41,735 nt of DNA, taken from Sulfurovum sp. GTDB lineage: Bacteria; Campylobacterota; Campylobacteria; Campylobacterales; Sulfurovaceae. The stretch is from the NCBI GenBank assembly GCA_015490315.1, contig WFYB01000218.1, forward strand, positions 1-41,735. The letters are read 5' to 3'. Position numbers and translations under genes: made by a program. Shown piece by piece: positions 24,578 through 33,538 of the stretch (positions are counted from its first letter, which is position 1; every line of letters begins with the position of its first letter). Under the pieces are notes generated by a model, which worked only from the letters and a program-made list of their open reading frames with translations, did not search any database and was not told where the DNA came from.

Positions 24578-27500
24578 ATGCAAATGAAAAAGTTTATGGG
24601 CGGTATTGTGTTAATGTGTACGTTGACTGCAGCTTCTTGCGCTGAGACGATTGTACATAACGGCGTGACATATGGAACTGTCACTTCCCCTGTTACAGGT
24701 AGAGTATGGTTGGATAGAAATTTGGGTGCAAGCAGGGTTTGTCAAAGTATTGATGATAAGCAGTGTTATGGGGATTATTATCAATGGGGAAGAGGTGCTG
24801 ATGGGCATGAAAAACCAAATAGTTCAATTAGCACAACTCAACTTGACATAAGTTATTGGAATAGCAATTTCTCATATACTGATAGTAGTGATTTTATTAC
24901 ACCAGATGGGAGTAATTCACAGTATGTTTCAGCATACGATTGGGCAGATTATGATTATTATGCTGATGAAGCAAGGTTGTCATTTTGGAATAAAACAGAT
25001 GGTAGTGGGATATGTCCAAAGGGGTTTAGAGTTCCTAGTAAGGATGAGTTGCAAGATGAACTGATTCACTCAATCAAATCATCCGGCGAGAATGGAAATG
25101 TTTATAGTGAAGATGAAAATGCTACAAGTGCATTTAATAGCTTTCTAAAGATTCCTTCAGCAGGAAAAAGAAAAGAAAGTGGTGAATTGATAGGTCAAGG
25201 TCAAGTAACTTATTTATATGCAAATAGTGTACATCGTCTACGAGGAGAATGGGTTTGGCAATATTATGCAAGTACTTATAATTCTAGTGTTGATTATTAT
25301 CACTACTATAAAGCACAAGGTATTCCTGTAAGATGTATATCTGATGGCCCTGCTTTAAATGTAGCCCCTATCGCAAACCCTGGAAAAAACCAAACAGCTT
25401 ATGAAGGTAACCCTGTAACACTCAGTGCTACCGATTCAACTGACAGTGACGGAGAGATAGTAAGCTATGAGTGGAGCGAAAACGGTATTGTACTTTCAAA
25501 TGATGTGAATTTTACAAAAGATGACTTTGATATAGGGGTGCATACTATCACACTTAAAGTAACAGATGATGATGATGCTTCAAGTGAAGCGAATGTAACG
25601 GTTACTATCAATGAATTTCCAAAAGAGGAACTGACCTCTAATGGGGAATATACAAATAGTATAGACAATATTTTTACAAAAAGAGTTTACACCTTTACGC
25701 TTGATGAAAAATCACTTGTGCATATTAAAGGTAATTCAGATGAACTAGATATTGGTGCAAGGATAATAGATTCAAATAAAACTAAGATAAAAATTTCAGA
25801 TTGGCAAAATATGGAAACTCATAGATTTGAGTTTGAAGATTTCTTGGAAAAAGGAACATATATAGTTGAGTTTTATCCTAATTATAGAGGTAGTGGAGAT
25901 TTCTCTTTTAAATTTGATACAAAAAGTTATGATGAGATATTAAAGGATCCTTGGTTTATCAATATACCAAAACATATTACAGTAGTTCAGGATGAAGCGA
26001 TCAATATATGTTTAAAAGTAGAAGCAAATAGCGGTGCAACATTGAGTACAAAAAAACTAAAGATAAGTTCTGATGATTTGCCAGATAGTTTACACATTAC
26101 AAAAAGCTATCTTGTTGATTGTGACTATAATTTAAATGGAAAAATTAAAACTTCAGATGATTTTTCAATAACACTTAATATCACAGATGAAAATATCACA
26201 AAAGAGCACAAAATAGACTTTTCTGTTGGAAACGATCTTGTTATCGATGGAATAATAGGTAATGGAGATAACGGGGGTGTGGTGATAAAAAAAGACAATG
26301 CACCAGAATATTCTCCTTTGCAAATATCATTCAATATAAAAAATAATATAGAGATAGAAAGTGTAGAGTGCTTGTTTGGGAAAAAACAAGATTTTGGTAT
26401 TAAAAATATTCCTTTCGTATTTACTTATGATTATTGGTCTGAAATTAAACAATATGGAAAATATATTTGTGATACATCAGCAACAGATTCTAAAAACTTT
26501 ATTGGTGTATCAAGTGGAAAACAGATCATAAATAGACTTGTTATGCTTGATGAAGATGAAAGATATGTAACTGTTGTCATAAAGTTAAAAAATGGAAAAA
26601 TTTTTAGAAAAACTATTTTAAAAAGTATTCCAATAGTTAATATACAAAAACACATACAACTAAAATATGCTAAAACACACTATAGCGATCGATATTTTAG
26701 AAGTTTAGAAATATTTAGAAAAAATGGCAATAATGAATTGTATGGCAAAGATGAGGGTTATGTAAAAAGAAGCTCATTTGAGTTGGATTATGGTGATCAA
26801 CTTGTTTTAAAAGGTGGTAGGTGGATACTAAGAGTGGGTGATCATCAAATGTTTATCAATTTAGATGAATTTGAGTCAAACCCATTTGGTATTAAAATTT
26901 TTGAAAACATAGAAAAAGACAAGACTCTGTTAAAGTTAGATTATATCGCCACAGGAGAAAAGTTAGAACTCTATTTTCAAAGAACAGGACATGATAAACT
27001 AGCTAGAATAACAAGAACTTTACTAGTACAACCAACTATGTGGAAACTACGTCCAGAAGAAACGGAATTTGCCGATACAGAAGCAGCCGTTCGTGGAACG
27101 ACATTTAAAGTGTCGCTTACAGATCATGGTGCAGACTATTACTTGTATGAAGGTGAACTGGACATAAACAAAAGCGGAAAAGTAACCAACCTAAAAACGA
27201 TGCAAAGCTACCAAGGTGATACCGGAAAGGTTAAAAAGATCACAAATATTTCTGTTTCTTCAACGGTCAAAAAATATTTTGATGAAACTTCTCTTGCTAT
27301 TGCTGATATTAATAGTACTGTTGCGGATATGGAAGTTTCAACAAATTCTGATAAGGCATCTTTCATTCTTATCGGTGATCATGTGAGATTTGGTGGGGGA
27401 AAAGTTGATTTGATAAAAAATATCGTAGAAGGCAACTATACTCTTAGATTTTTACCACTGATTTGGCATAAAAAACCAGAAGATCGAAATATCACATTTG

Positions 27501-27916
27501 ACAAAGATAACTTAAAAGAGAACATAACCGCAGCGTATCAAAAGATAGCAGATGTGTTTGTTGATGGTGTCGCACAAGATAAAAAAGTAGATATAAGTGT
27601 TTCTAGTACCAACATAAGAGTAGATCAGTTAGAAGATGAAAGCCTATATCTAGTAACCAAAGTCAACGACAAAAACAGCTCTTTAAACTTTAGTACTATG
27701 AACTCCACAATAAATGTCGAGAAAAACGGAACAGTTAGTACTAGTATCCCTTTAGCAAACGATGTAAGGATAATTATCGAAAAAAGTGGAAAAGTTAAGC
27801 CACATATAGATGGTGCTTTGTTACCAAAAGAGGATCTACCACTCGGTACCCAGATAAAAGTCATAGAAGATAAAGTTAGATTTGTTATTCCGATGGATAA
27901 AAGATTAAATTTTTAG
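24578..27916 (+). CDS. Large exported protein with FISUMP, PKD and FecR-like domains
   Basis: A 1112-residue surface or periplasmic protein. A signal peptide (about 1-22) precedes a FISUMP (Fibrobacter succinogenes major paralogous) domain, about 30-255, with GRVWLDRNLGAS, CYGDYYQWGR, ICPKGFRVPSKDEL and GIPVRCISD. A PKD domain follows (about 262-347, ending in TLKVTDDDDASSEANVTV). Residues 355-455 resemble a PPC/DVUA0089-like beta domain. The middle is unrecognised. Near 820-910 lies a FecR-like segment (AAVRGTTFKVSL...DYYLYEGELDI). AGGAG precedes the ATG. Codon use is much richer in A and T than in the flanking housekeeping genes. It is divergent from the kinase gene and is followed by a lipoprotein gene after ten bases. 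Confidence 0.82.
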   Translation: MQMKKFMGGIVLMCTLTAASCAETIVHNGVTYGTVTSPVTGRVWLDRNLGASRVCQSIDDKQCYGDYYQWGRGADGHEKPNSSISTTQLDISYWNSNFSYTDSSDFITPDGSNSQYVSAYDWADYDYYADEARLSFWNKTDGSGICPKGFRVPSKDELQDELIHSIKSSGENGNVYSEDENATSAFNSFLKIPSAGKRKESGELIGQGQVTYLYANSVHRLRGEWVWQYYASTYNSSVDYYHYYKAQGIPVRCISDGPALNVAPIANPGKNQTAYEGNPVTLSATDSTDSDGEIVSYEWSENGIVLSNDVNFTKDDFDIGVHTITLKVTDDDDASSEANVTVTINEFPKEELTSNGEYTNSIDNIFTKRVYTFTLDEKSLVHIKGNSDELDIGARIIDSNKTKIKISDWQNMETHRFEFEDFLEKGTYIVEFYPNYRGSGDFSFKFDTKSYDEILKDPWFINIPKHITVVQDEAINICLKVEANSGATLSTKKLKISSDDLPDSLHITKSYLVDCDYNLNGKIKTSDDFSITLNITDENITKEHKIDFSVGNDLVIDGIIGNGDNGGVVIKKDNAPEYSPLQISFNIKNNIEIESVECLFGKKQDFGIKNIPFVFTYDYWSEIKQYGKYICDTSATDSKNFIGVSSGKQIINRLVMLDEDERYVTVVIKLKNGKIFRKTILKSIPIVNIQKHIQLKYAKTHYSDRYFRSLEIFRKNGNNELYGKDEGYVKRSSFELDYGDQLVLKGGRWILRVGDHQMFINLDEFESNPFGIKIFENIEKDKTLLKLDYIATGEKLELYFQRTGHDKLARITRTLLVQPTMWKLRPEETEFADTEAAVRGTTFKVSLTDHGADYYLYEGELDINKSGKVTNLKTMQSYQGDTGKVKKITNISVSSTVKKYFDETSLAIADINSTVADMEVSTNSDKASFILIGDHVRFGGGKVDLIKNIVEGNYTLRFLPLIWHKKPEDRNITFDKDNLKENITAAYQKIADVFVDGVAQDKKVDISVSSTNIRVDQLEDESLYLVTKVNDKNSSLNFSTMNSTINVEKNGTVSTSIPLANDVRIIIEKSGKVKPHIDGALLPKEDLPLGTQIKVIEDKVRFVIPMDKRLNF

Positions 27917-27926
27917 GAGAGATAAA

Positions 27927-28199
27927 ATGTATAAATCAACGATATTGATAGTTACAGCAACGCTGTTTTTGACAGCCTGCGGAAGCGGCTCTGGTGAAAA
28001 CAATATTGGTAAATCCAATGAAGATGATACTGCAAGTGAAAAAATGGTTAAAGATCAAATATACACTATAAGTTCTGGTCAGAGCATAAAAAAAGAGTCA
28101 TCTTCTACAGAAGTGCTTATCGAAACAGATACAAGTACGGGAGAGACTACAGCGACATTGAAAAGCGGCGCGGCAAGTTTAATAACAACTAACAAATAG
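27927..28199 (+). CDS. Small lipoprotein
   Basis: A 90-residue protein with a signal peptide and lipobox FLTACGSGSGE, the cysteine becoming the lipidated N terminus. The mature part is polar, rich in serine, threonine and glutamate, with no recognised domain. AGGAG precedes the ATG, and it starts ten bases after the FISUMP/FecR gene, so the two are probably one transcript. It may help anchor or export the large protein; this is inference from position. Confidence 0.75.
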   Translation: MYKSTILIVTATLFLTACGSGSGENNIGKSNEDDTASEKMVKDQIYTISSGQSIKKESSSTEVLIETDTSTGETTATLKSGAASLITTNK

Positions 28200-28212
28200 C
28201 TTGTTTCGTGTG

Positions 28213-28229
28213 CCCACGATGTTCGTGGG
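28213..28229. repeat. REP-like hairpin
   Basis: CCCACGA (28213-28219) and TCGTGGG (28223-28229) form a perfect seven-base stem with a three-base loop, followed by AATGCATAC rather than T residues. It resembles dispersed GTGGGAA-type palindromes found in many genomes and is not a standard terminator. The gap 28200-28462 holds no other convincing feature apart from the trmA promoter region. Confidence 0.5.
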
Positions 28230-28462
28230 AATGCATACAGGAGCTTAAACATGGGGAAGTAAATTGAGATTAGGTACATGTGATAATGACAACGTATCTC
28301 TTGTTGCTCCTCGCTGCGCTACCAACAGCCTGCTATGATATACCAACACTTTAGCAATCCTAATGCTGATAGCAGCCTTGATCAATGGTTTAGGATGCAT
28401 GATAAACTCTCCACAAAATTAGCTAAAATACGCCTAAAGATTTCACCAAACAGGAAATAATC

Positions 28463-29578
28463 GTGCAATGTAAACATTTTGGAAGCTGCGGGTCGTGCAG
28501 TCTGTATGCGGTAGAGTATGCTGCACAGTTGGCTAAGAAAGAAGAGAGAGTGCGGGGGCTGTTGGCACCGTTTTATGAGGAGAAGCTTGCGGTCTTTGAC
28601 TCTCCCCAGTCGCACTACCGGGCTCGTGCAGAGTTTCGTATCTGGCATGAGGGAGAGGTGTGCCATTACGCCATGGGTAACATCACCAAAGATGGGGCAG
28701 TTAATATCAGTGAATGTCCCAAAGTCATAGAACCCATCCAAAAGCGTATGTGGAAACTGCTTGAGGCAATCAACGCATCACCAGAGGTACTCAAAAAGAA
28801 GCTCTTTGCCGTGGAGTTTCTGGCGACAACGACCGATGAGTGTCTGATCACGATGCTCTACCACCGCAAACTTGATGAGGTATGGAGCGAGGAGGCGAAG
28901 CAGCTTGAAACGGCACTGATGTGCAAAGTAATGGGGCGCAGCCGCAAGCAGAAGGTGGTACTCTCCGGTGAGTACGTGACGGAAAAACTGCCTATAGACG
29001 GCAGAGTGGTCACCTATGTGGAGTATGAGAGCGGCTTTACACAGCCAAATCCGGCTGTAAATATTAAGATGATCGAATGGGCGATCGCACAGGCGAAAAA
29101 GACGGGCGGAGGGGATCTGCTCGAAGCCTACTGCGGACTGGGCAACTTCACGCTACCGCTTTCACACTACTATGACAAAGTACTCGCAACTGAGATCTCC
29201 AAACGCTCCATCCATGCCGCACTGCAAAACTGTCAGCTAAACGGGGTAGAGAACATCACCTTTACGCGTATGGCATCGGAAGAGATGACCGAGGCACTTC
29301 AGGGCGTGCGCAGTTTTGAGAGGCTCAAGGGGATCGATCTAACACAGTATGACTTTACGACCGTACTGGTCGATCCGCCACGTGCAGGGCTCGATGAGGG
29401 AACAACTGCACTGATTGCCGATATGGAGCATATCATCTACATCTCATGCAACCCTGACACACTTGCGCGTGACCTTGAAACACTCTGCAAGACACACGAA
29501 GTGCTCGATGCTGCCATTTTTGATCAGTTTCCGCATACGGAACATATCGAAAGCGGCGTATTTCTGAAAAAGAGATAA
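28463..29578 (+). CDS. trmA: tRNA (uracil-54-C5)-methyltransferase
   Basis: A 371-residue S-adenosylmethionine-dependent enzyme that makes m5U54 (ribothymidine) in the T-loop of tRNA. Motifs: LLEAYCGLGNFTLPLS (SAM site), VLVDPPRAGLDEG, YISCNPDTLARDL (catalytic cysteine) and the TrmA-type C terminus FDQFPHTEHIESGVFL. The N terminus has closely spaced cysteines (C3, C9, C12), a cluster not typical of E. coli TrmA and more like RumA relatives. Translation starts at GTG 28463 with AGGA upstream. It stands alone between the A+T-rich island and the cytochrome gene. Confidence 0.9.
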   Translation: MQCKHFGSCGSCSLYAVEYAAQLAKKEERVRGLLAPFYEEKLAVFDSPQSHYRARAEFRIWHEGEVCHYAMGNITKDGAVNISECPKVIEPIQKRMWKLLEAINASPEVLKKKLFAVEFLATTTDECLITMLYHRKLDEVWSEEAKQLETALMCKVMGRSRKQKVVLSGEYVTEKLPIDGRVVTYVEYESGFTQPNPAVNIKMIEWAIAQAKKTGGGDLLEAYCGLGNFTLPLSHYYDKVLATEISKRSIHAALQNCQLNGVENITFTRMASEEMTEALQGVRSFERLKGIDLTQYDFTTVLVDPPRAGLDEGTTALIADMEHIIYISCNPDTLARDLETLCKTHEVLDAAIFDQFPHTEHIESGVFLKKR

Positions 29579-29656
29579 AATCAAGTAGTAGGTAGTAGAT
29601 AGAAGAGAGTCTCCTCCCGCCAAAGCAGGAGGAAAAAAGGTCAGAGGAGGGTGGAA

Positions 29657-32017
29657 TTACTTCCAGCCATCCTTGACGATTTTTGTAGATTTTTCATAAG
29701 GGTATTTTTTGACCAGTTCTTTCACTGAAAGTTTCTGATCGCCTTCTCTCATGAAGTGAGCAAGTGTAACTGCTGCCCAGTAATCGTTTGCGTATTTGGT
29801 ACCTTCAAGCTGTACAGGTACACCGTTTTTGTTGACTGTGTGACATGCTGCACATGTAACAGGTCCTGCATATTTACCGTCTGGTGAATACTGAAGTGCC
29901 TGCTGATGTGTAGTCACATCGACCGTTCTTTCGTCACCGTCATATCTTGTAGAGTAGAGACCGTGAGTTGATTCGTGACATGTCTGACATGCGATGCTTC
30001 CGTGTGCTTTCGAGTATCTATAGAGTGAAAGCTTATTTGGCTGATCGATCGGGAAGTATTTACCGCCGGTCATCTGCTCACTAAACGGTGCCATGTGACA
30101 GTCTGCACAGTGAGGCTCAGCTGCTGCCAACCACCAGTCGTTACCGCCTGAAGCTGCCGCATACGGTACATCACCGCCTTTTGGATGGTTCCAAGGCTTG
30201 AGATCGAGTTTGCCTTTCTTACCTACATTTTTGACCAATGTTGCAGACTTGTGGTCTAGATAGTAAGAGAGTACTTCGTTTTTGCCTGTTGTCTTAGGAT
30301 CTGCCCAAGAAGCAAATTTTTTCATATCTCCGCCGGTTACCACTTTTACGATCTCTTTGAGAGATTTGTTTCTGAGTGTTTTACCCTCAAGCAGGTTGCC
30401 GTTTTTGATGTCGTCTGCTTTGTAGAATGCCTGAGCTACTTTGGTGTGACAGTTGGTACAGTAGAGACCTCTGAGTTCACCTGCATCTTTACCATGCTCA
30501 TCTTTGGTAGCGACATTTTCAAGCTGCCATTTACCATATGCATTCAGGAAGAACGGCGGTTTGGCATTTGGATTGGAGTGTGCATCACGTCTGACATAAC
30601 ATCCGCCGCCTGACTTTCTGATATCACCTTTTGAGAATCTACCTTCACCGTATCTGTCTGTGACACGGAACGGGTTGGTGTCATCGTTCATGTTAGGGTT
30701 CTGGAAGTGTGTTGGGTGACAAGATTGACATGCCTGAGATCTGCCTGCAGCGTCTGGCATAGGTACCATACCGAGGTGGAATCCGTGGATCGCTTCTGTC
30801 AATGTTTTTGCTTTGACAGTTTTGTATCCGTGTGCAGTAGGTCTTGGCTCCTGGAGGTTACCGGAGACGTTATCACCATGACAGTCGGCACAGTTGACCA
30901 TACCTACAGGTCCGAGTCTGTTCATCGGTGCTTTTGGATCATAGTATTTCAAAAATTCAGTACCGTGGTGTGCATCATGGAGTGAAAGGATATTGATAGA
31001 CCCTTCAGAGAGTCTTGCCATATACTCTGATGTATCCGGATAGCTTTTCCAGTATGCATACTCTTTGTCACCTTGTGTCAGCCCTTCGTCTCTTGCCATC
31101 TGCGCAGCTTTACCGTCGCGAGAGTGACATGCATAACAGTTGGGGATATCGACCGGGTTGGTACCGAAGTAAGATGCCACTTTGCCGTCAGGTTGAGTGA
31201 TCTGCTTACCGTCTGTAGTGTGAAGCTCAACTGTTGAGTACTGGAACGGCTGGAAATCTTTTTCTGTAACCGTTCTAAGTGAGCCTTTTCTTGTTGAGTC
31301 ATTGAATGCTGTCAGTGGCAGACCGAGTGAATCCCAGATGTGGGAAGCGGTAAGGACAAGTTTGACGTTTTTGACAGGTGGGACAAGGGTATCTGTCATA
31401 ACAACGTTTCCGCCATCTTTGCCGGCATAAGTCATATATCCGGTCATCGGTGCACCTGAAGGCCCGTGGTCTACTTTGACAGGGATCTGGTTACCTACTC
31501 TGAGTCTGTCTTTGTCTTTTACACCTTTAGGGATCGTTCCTTCAAGGTCTTTATAGATAAAGAGGTGAGTCCATACATAGTTGGCGACGTTATCGTTCGG
31601 GCTGTCAAGGTGACCGTCACCGTCGACATCTTTACGCAGCCCCCAATATTTCATTTTGTTACCTTCAGAGAAGGAGTTGTCTTTGGTATAGGCAAAGAGT
31701 TTGACATTGTCTTTCGGTGAAAGAAGTTTTGGAAGCTTTCCGTCTTTTCCTACCTTGACTGCCTGCGACTGGATAGAGTTGTACGGCGGGATCACACAAC
31801 AGTAGCTCATATCGAACCCGACACAGTGCATACCGAGTTCGTAGTTGACGAACATGCTATAGTTCGCTTTGGGCTGATATGCCTCTTTCCCTTTGATGGT
31901 TACTTTTTCCAACTTGTCGAGAGAAAACGGTGGTTTCTTATCGTAGTCGGAAGAAGCAAAAGCAACAGTGGCGAGCAGTGAAGCAGCGACTGTGCTTTTT
32001 ACTATTTTCGAAATCAT
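29657..32017 (-). CDS. Exported heptahaem cytochrome c
   Basis: A 786-residue periplasmic protein with a signal peptide (about 1-21, ending VAFA). Seven CxxCH haem sites are visible, in order near residues 293, 378, 430, 519, 637, 677 and 721 (CYACH, CADCH, CQSCH, CTNCH, CADCH, CQTCH, CAACH). The first 250 residues form a haem-free domain with YELGMHCVGFDMSYCC and IPPYNS, a pattern I know from other multihaem cytochromes of metal- or sulfur-respiring bacteria. The segment GCYVRRDAH looks like a lost haem site. I start at ATG 32017 after AAGGAG. The electron donor and acceptor are unknown; no reductase genes flank it. Confidence 0.88.
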   Translation of the reverse strand: MISKIVKSTVAASLLATVAFASSDYDKKPPFSLDKLEKVTIKGKEAYQPKANYSMFVNYELGMHCVGFDMSYCCVIPPYNSIQSQAVKVGKDGKLPKLLSPKDNVKLFAYTKDNSFSEGNKMKYWGLRKDVDGDGHLDSPNDNVANYVWTHLFIYKDLEGTIPKGVKDKDRLRVGNQIPVKVDHGPSGAPMTGYMTYAGKDGGNVVMTDTLVPPVKNVKLVLTASHIWDSLGLPLTAFNDSTRKGSLRTVTEKDFQPFQYSTVELHTTDGKQITQPDGKVASYFGTNPVDIPNCYACHSRDGKAAQMARDEGLTQGDKEYAYWKSYPDTSEYMARLSEGSINILSLHDAHHGTEFLKYYDPKAPMNRLGPVGMVNCADCHGDNVSGNLQEPRPTAHGYKTVKAKTLTEAIHGFHLGMVPMPDAAGRSQACQSCHPTHFQNPNMNDDTNPFRVTDRYGEGRFSKGDIRKSGGGCYVRRDAHSNPNAKPPFFLNAYGKWQLENVATKDEHGKDAGELRGLYCTNCHTKVAQAFYKADDIKNGNLLEGKTLRNKSLKEIVKVVTGGDMKKFASWADPKTTGKNEVLSYYLDHKSATLVKNVGKKGKLDLKPWNHPKGGDVPYAAASGGNDWWLAAAEPHCADCHMAPFSEQMTGGKYFPIDQPNKLSLYRYSKAHGSIACQTCHESTHGLYSTRYDGDERTVDVTTHQQALQYSPDGKYAGPVTCAACHTVNKNGVPVQLEGTKYANDYWAAVTLAHFMREGDQKLSVKELVKKYPYEKSTKIVKDGWK

Positions 32018-32230
32018 TTTTAGTCTCCTTTTAAATTTGATTACCACCTATTTTCTCATCAAAAAGATTAAGTTTGCTTTAAAAGAAGATGAAAAATGAG
32101 ATTTTTTATGAATTTGTTACATAAAAATTATTTATTATTCCATATAAAAATATTTATGATAAGCAGAGCGAATATATAGTGCTGACAGGATAAAAATTAT
32201 TTCCAGATAATTGTGTTTTGGAAGGAGTCC

Positions 32231-32255
32231 AAAAGCGACATTATGTCACTTTTTT
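32231..32255. terminator. Possible terminator at the end of the YwqK-like genes
   Basis: AAAAGCGACA (32231-32240) pairs with TGTCACTTTT (32244-32253) around a three-base loop. On the minus strand only four T follow, so termination of the YwqK-like genes would be weak; the longer T-run serves the plus strand, where no gene precedes it. The stop codon of the last gene lies within the stem. Confidence 0.35.
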
Positions 32256-32854
32256 GCTTCCTCTTTGGGGGGAATGAGACCATACTTGGCGAGGTCGATA
32301 TCGATCTCTTTACGTTTATCTTTGAGGAGTTTGACGATGACCGGGTTTCTGTCCATTTTGTATTCCTCTGTGAAGCGTATTTTGCCGTTTTTGTCATAAT
32401 ACTTTTTGAGTCCGACTTTATAGTTGTTCTTGTAGAGTACTTCGGAGGATTTGTAGCCTTCATAAGCCCACTCGGTCATCAATCCCTCTCTTCTGCCGTT
32501 GACATACTTGACCTCGCTTCCAAGCTGCCCATTGTCATAATAGACTTTCTGGATACCGTGCTTTTGTCCGTTGACGTAGGGAACTGTCAGCTTGATCTTT
32601 CCATTGTCATGGTAGGAGGTGTAGGTGCCGTTCTCTTTTCCGTCAATAAAGTTGACTTCAGACTTTACGGCTCCTTTGTCATTATACCACCAGGTCATAC
32701 CGTTACGTTTGCAGTTTTTGTAGGTGGATTTGACGGCATGGTCTTCTATAGCATGGGTTTGTGAGTTTCGGCAGGGGAGTGCCTTGTTGGTGGCATTGAG
32801 TGCCGCAGTGCCGAGTGAGAGCATCAGCAGTGCTGTCGGGACAAGGTATCGCAT
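32246..32854 (-). CDS. YwqK/MORN-like repeat protein (copy 2)
   Basis: A 202-residue exported protein with a signal peptide (about 1-21). Residues about 45-175 consist of tandem 20-24-residue repeats of the form V-x-Y-x-N-G-x-K/R-x-G-x-x-x-x-Y-x-x-N-G (for example PYVNGQKHGIQKVYYDNGQL), the YwqK/MORN-like pattern sometimes labelled antitoxin-like. The C terminus is charged. The repeats likely form an extended beta sheet surface; the binding partner is unknown. GGAG precedes the ATG. It follows its paralogue by nine bases, and the two share the ending KFKMDR/EYKMDR followed by a helical tail, showing a duplication. Confidence 0.8.
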   Translation of the reverse strand: MRYLVPTALLMLSLGTAALNATNKALPCRNSQTHAIEDHAVKSTYKNCKRNGMTWWYNDKGAVKSEVNFIDGKENGTYTSYHDNGKIKLTVPYVNGQKHGIQKVYYDNGQLGSEVKYVNGRREGLMTEWAYEGYKSSEVLYKNNYKVGLKKYYDKNGKIRFTEEYKMDRNPVIVKLLKDKRKEIDIDLAKYGLIPPKEEAKK

Positions 32855-32863
32855 AAAATCTCC

Positions 32864-33538
32864 TTATTCAATTTTGCGTTTGTTCGGATCGAAATCCAAA
32901 CCTTTCAAGAGCTCGTTGGTGGCATCGGGTTTTTTGGTTCGCAGTTTTTTGACGACATCGAGCGGTCTGTCCATCTTGAACTTCTGTGTCTGTATCACTT
33001 TGCTCTCTTTGTCGTACCAGGTCTGCATGCCCTCTTTATATCCGTTTTTGTAGAGCACTTTTGAGGCGAGTTTGCCGTTTTCGTGGTACTCTTTTTGGAT
33101 ACCCTCTTTTCTGTCGTTTTTATAGTTCACTTCAAGTGCGAGTTTGCCTGTATCAAAATACTCTTTGTAGGGTCCCTCTTTCTTATCATTGATATACATC
33201 ACTTCCGCACGAAGTTTGCCGTTGGGGTAGAAGAGTTTGTTAATGCCGTGGCGTTTGCCCTTTTGGTAGTGGATCACTTCAAGGTGTTTGCCGTCTCTGT
33301 CGTACCAGTTGAGCGCACCTTCACGTTTACCGTCGACGTTGGTTACCTCATAGGCGAGTTCGCCGGTACTGTAGTAGATCTTCTCTTTGCCGTCTTTAAT
33401 CCCCTCTTTGGTATCGGTACGGGTACCATCTTTGTATTCGATTTGCGATTTGACTACACCGTTGGAGAAGTGTTCGGTAAAAAGCTCTGCATGAGCACAA
33501 AGCAGTAGCGCAGTTGTCATAAAGAGTACTTTTTTCAT
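32864..33538 (-). CDS. YwqK/MORN-like repeat protein (copy 1)
   Basis: A 224-residue protein with a signal peptide (about 1-17, LCAHA) and six or seven YwqK/MORN-like repeats (for example VNYKNDRKEGIQKEYHENGKL). It is more regular than the following copy. I start at ATG 33538, which overlaps the stop of the CoA-binding gene (ATGA) with GGAG upstream. Function unknown; the exported location argues against a classical cytoplasmic antitoxin role. Confidence 0.8.
   Translation of the reverse strand: MKKVLFMTTALLLCAHAELFTEHFSNGVVKSQIEYKDGTRTDTKEGIKDGKEKIYYSTGELAYEVTNVDGKREGALNWYDRDGKHLEVIHYQKGKRHGINKLFYPNGKLRAEVMYINDKKEGPYKEYFDTGKLALEVNYKNDRKEGIQKEYHENGKLASKVLYKNGYKEGMQTWYDKESKVIQTQKFKMDRPLDVVKKLRTKKPDATNELLKGLDFDPNKRKIE

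Noticed and set aside
29605..29640. GC-rich hairpin (CCTCCCGC/GCAGGAGG) between trmA and the cytochrome gene, as a terminator
   Set aside because: On the plus strand it is followed by A residues, and on the minus strand the T-run comes before the stem, so it fits an intrinsic terminator in neither direction.
32246..33538. YwqK-like proteins as antitoxins of a toxin-antitoxin pair
   Set aside because: Both have signal peptides and no toxin-like gene is adjacent; the antitoxin label for this repeat rests on family naming only.
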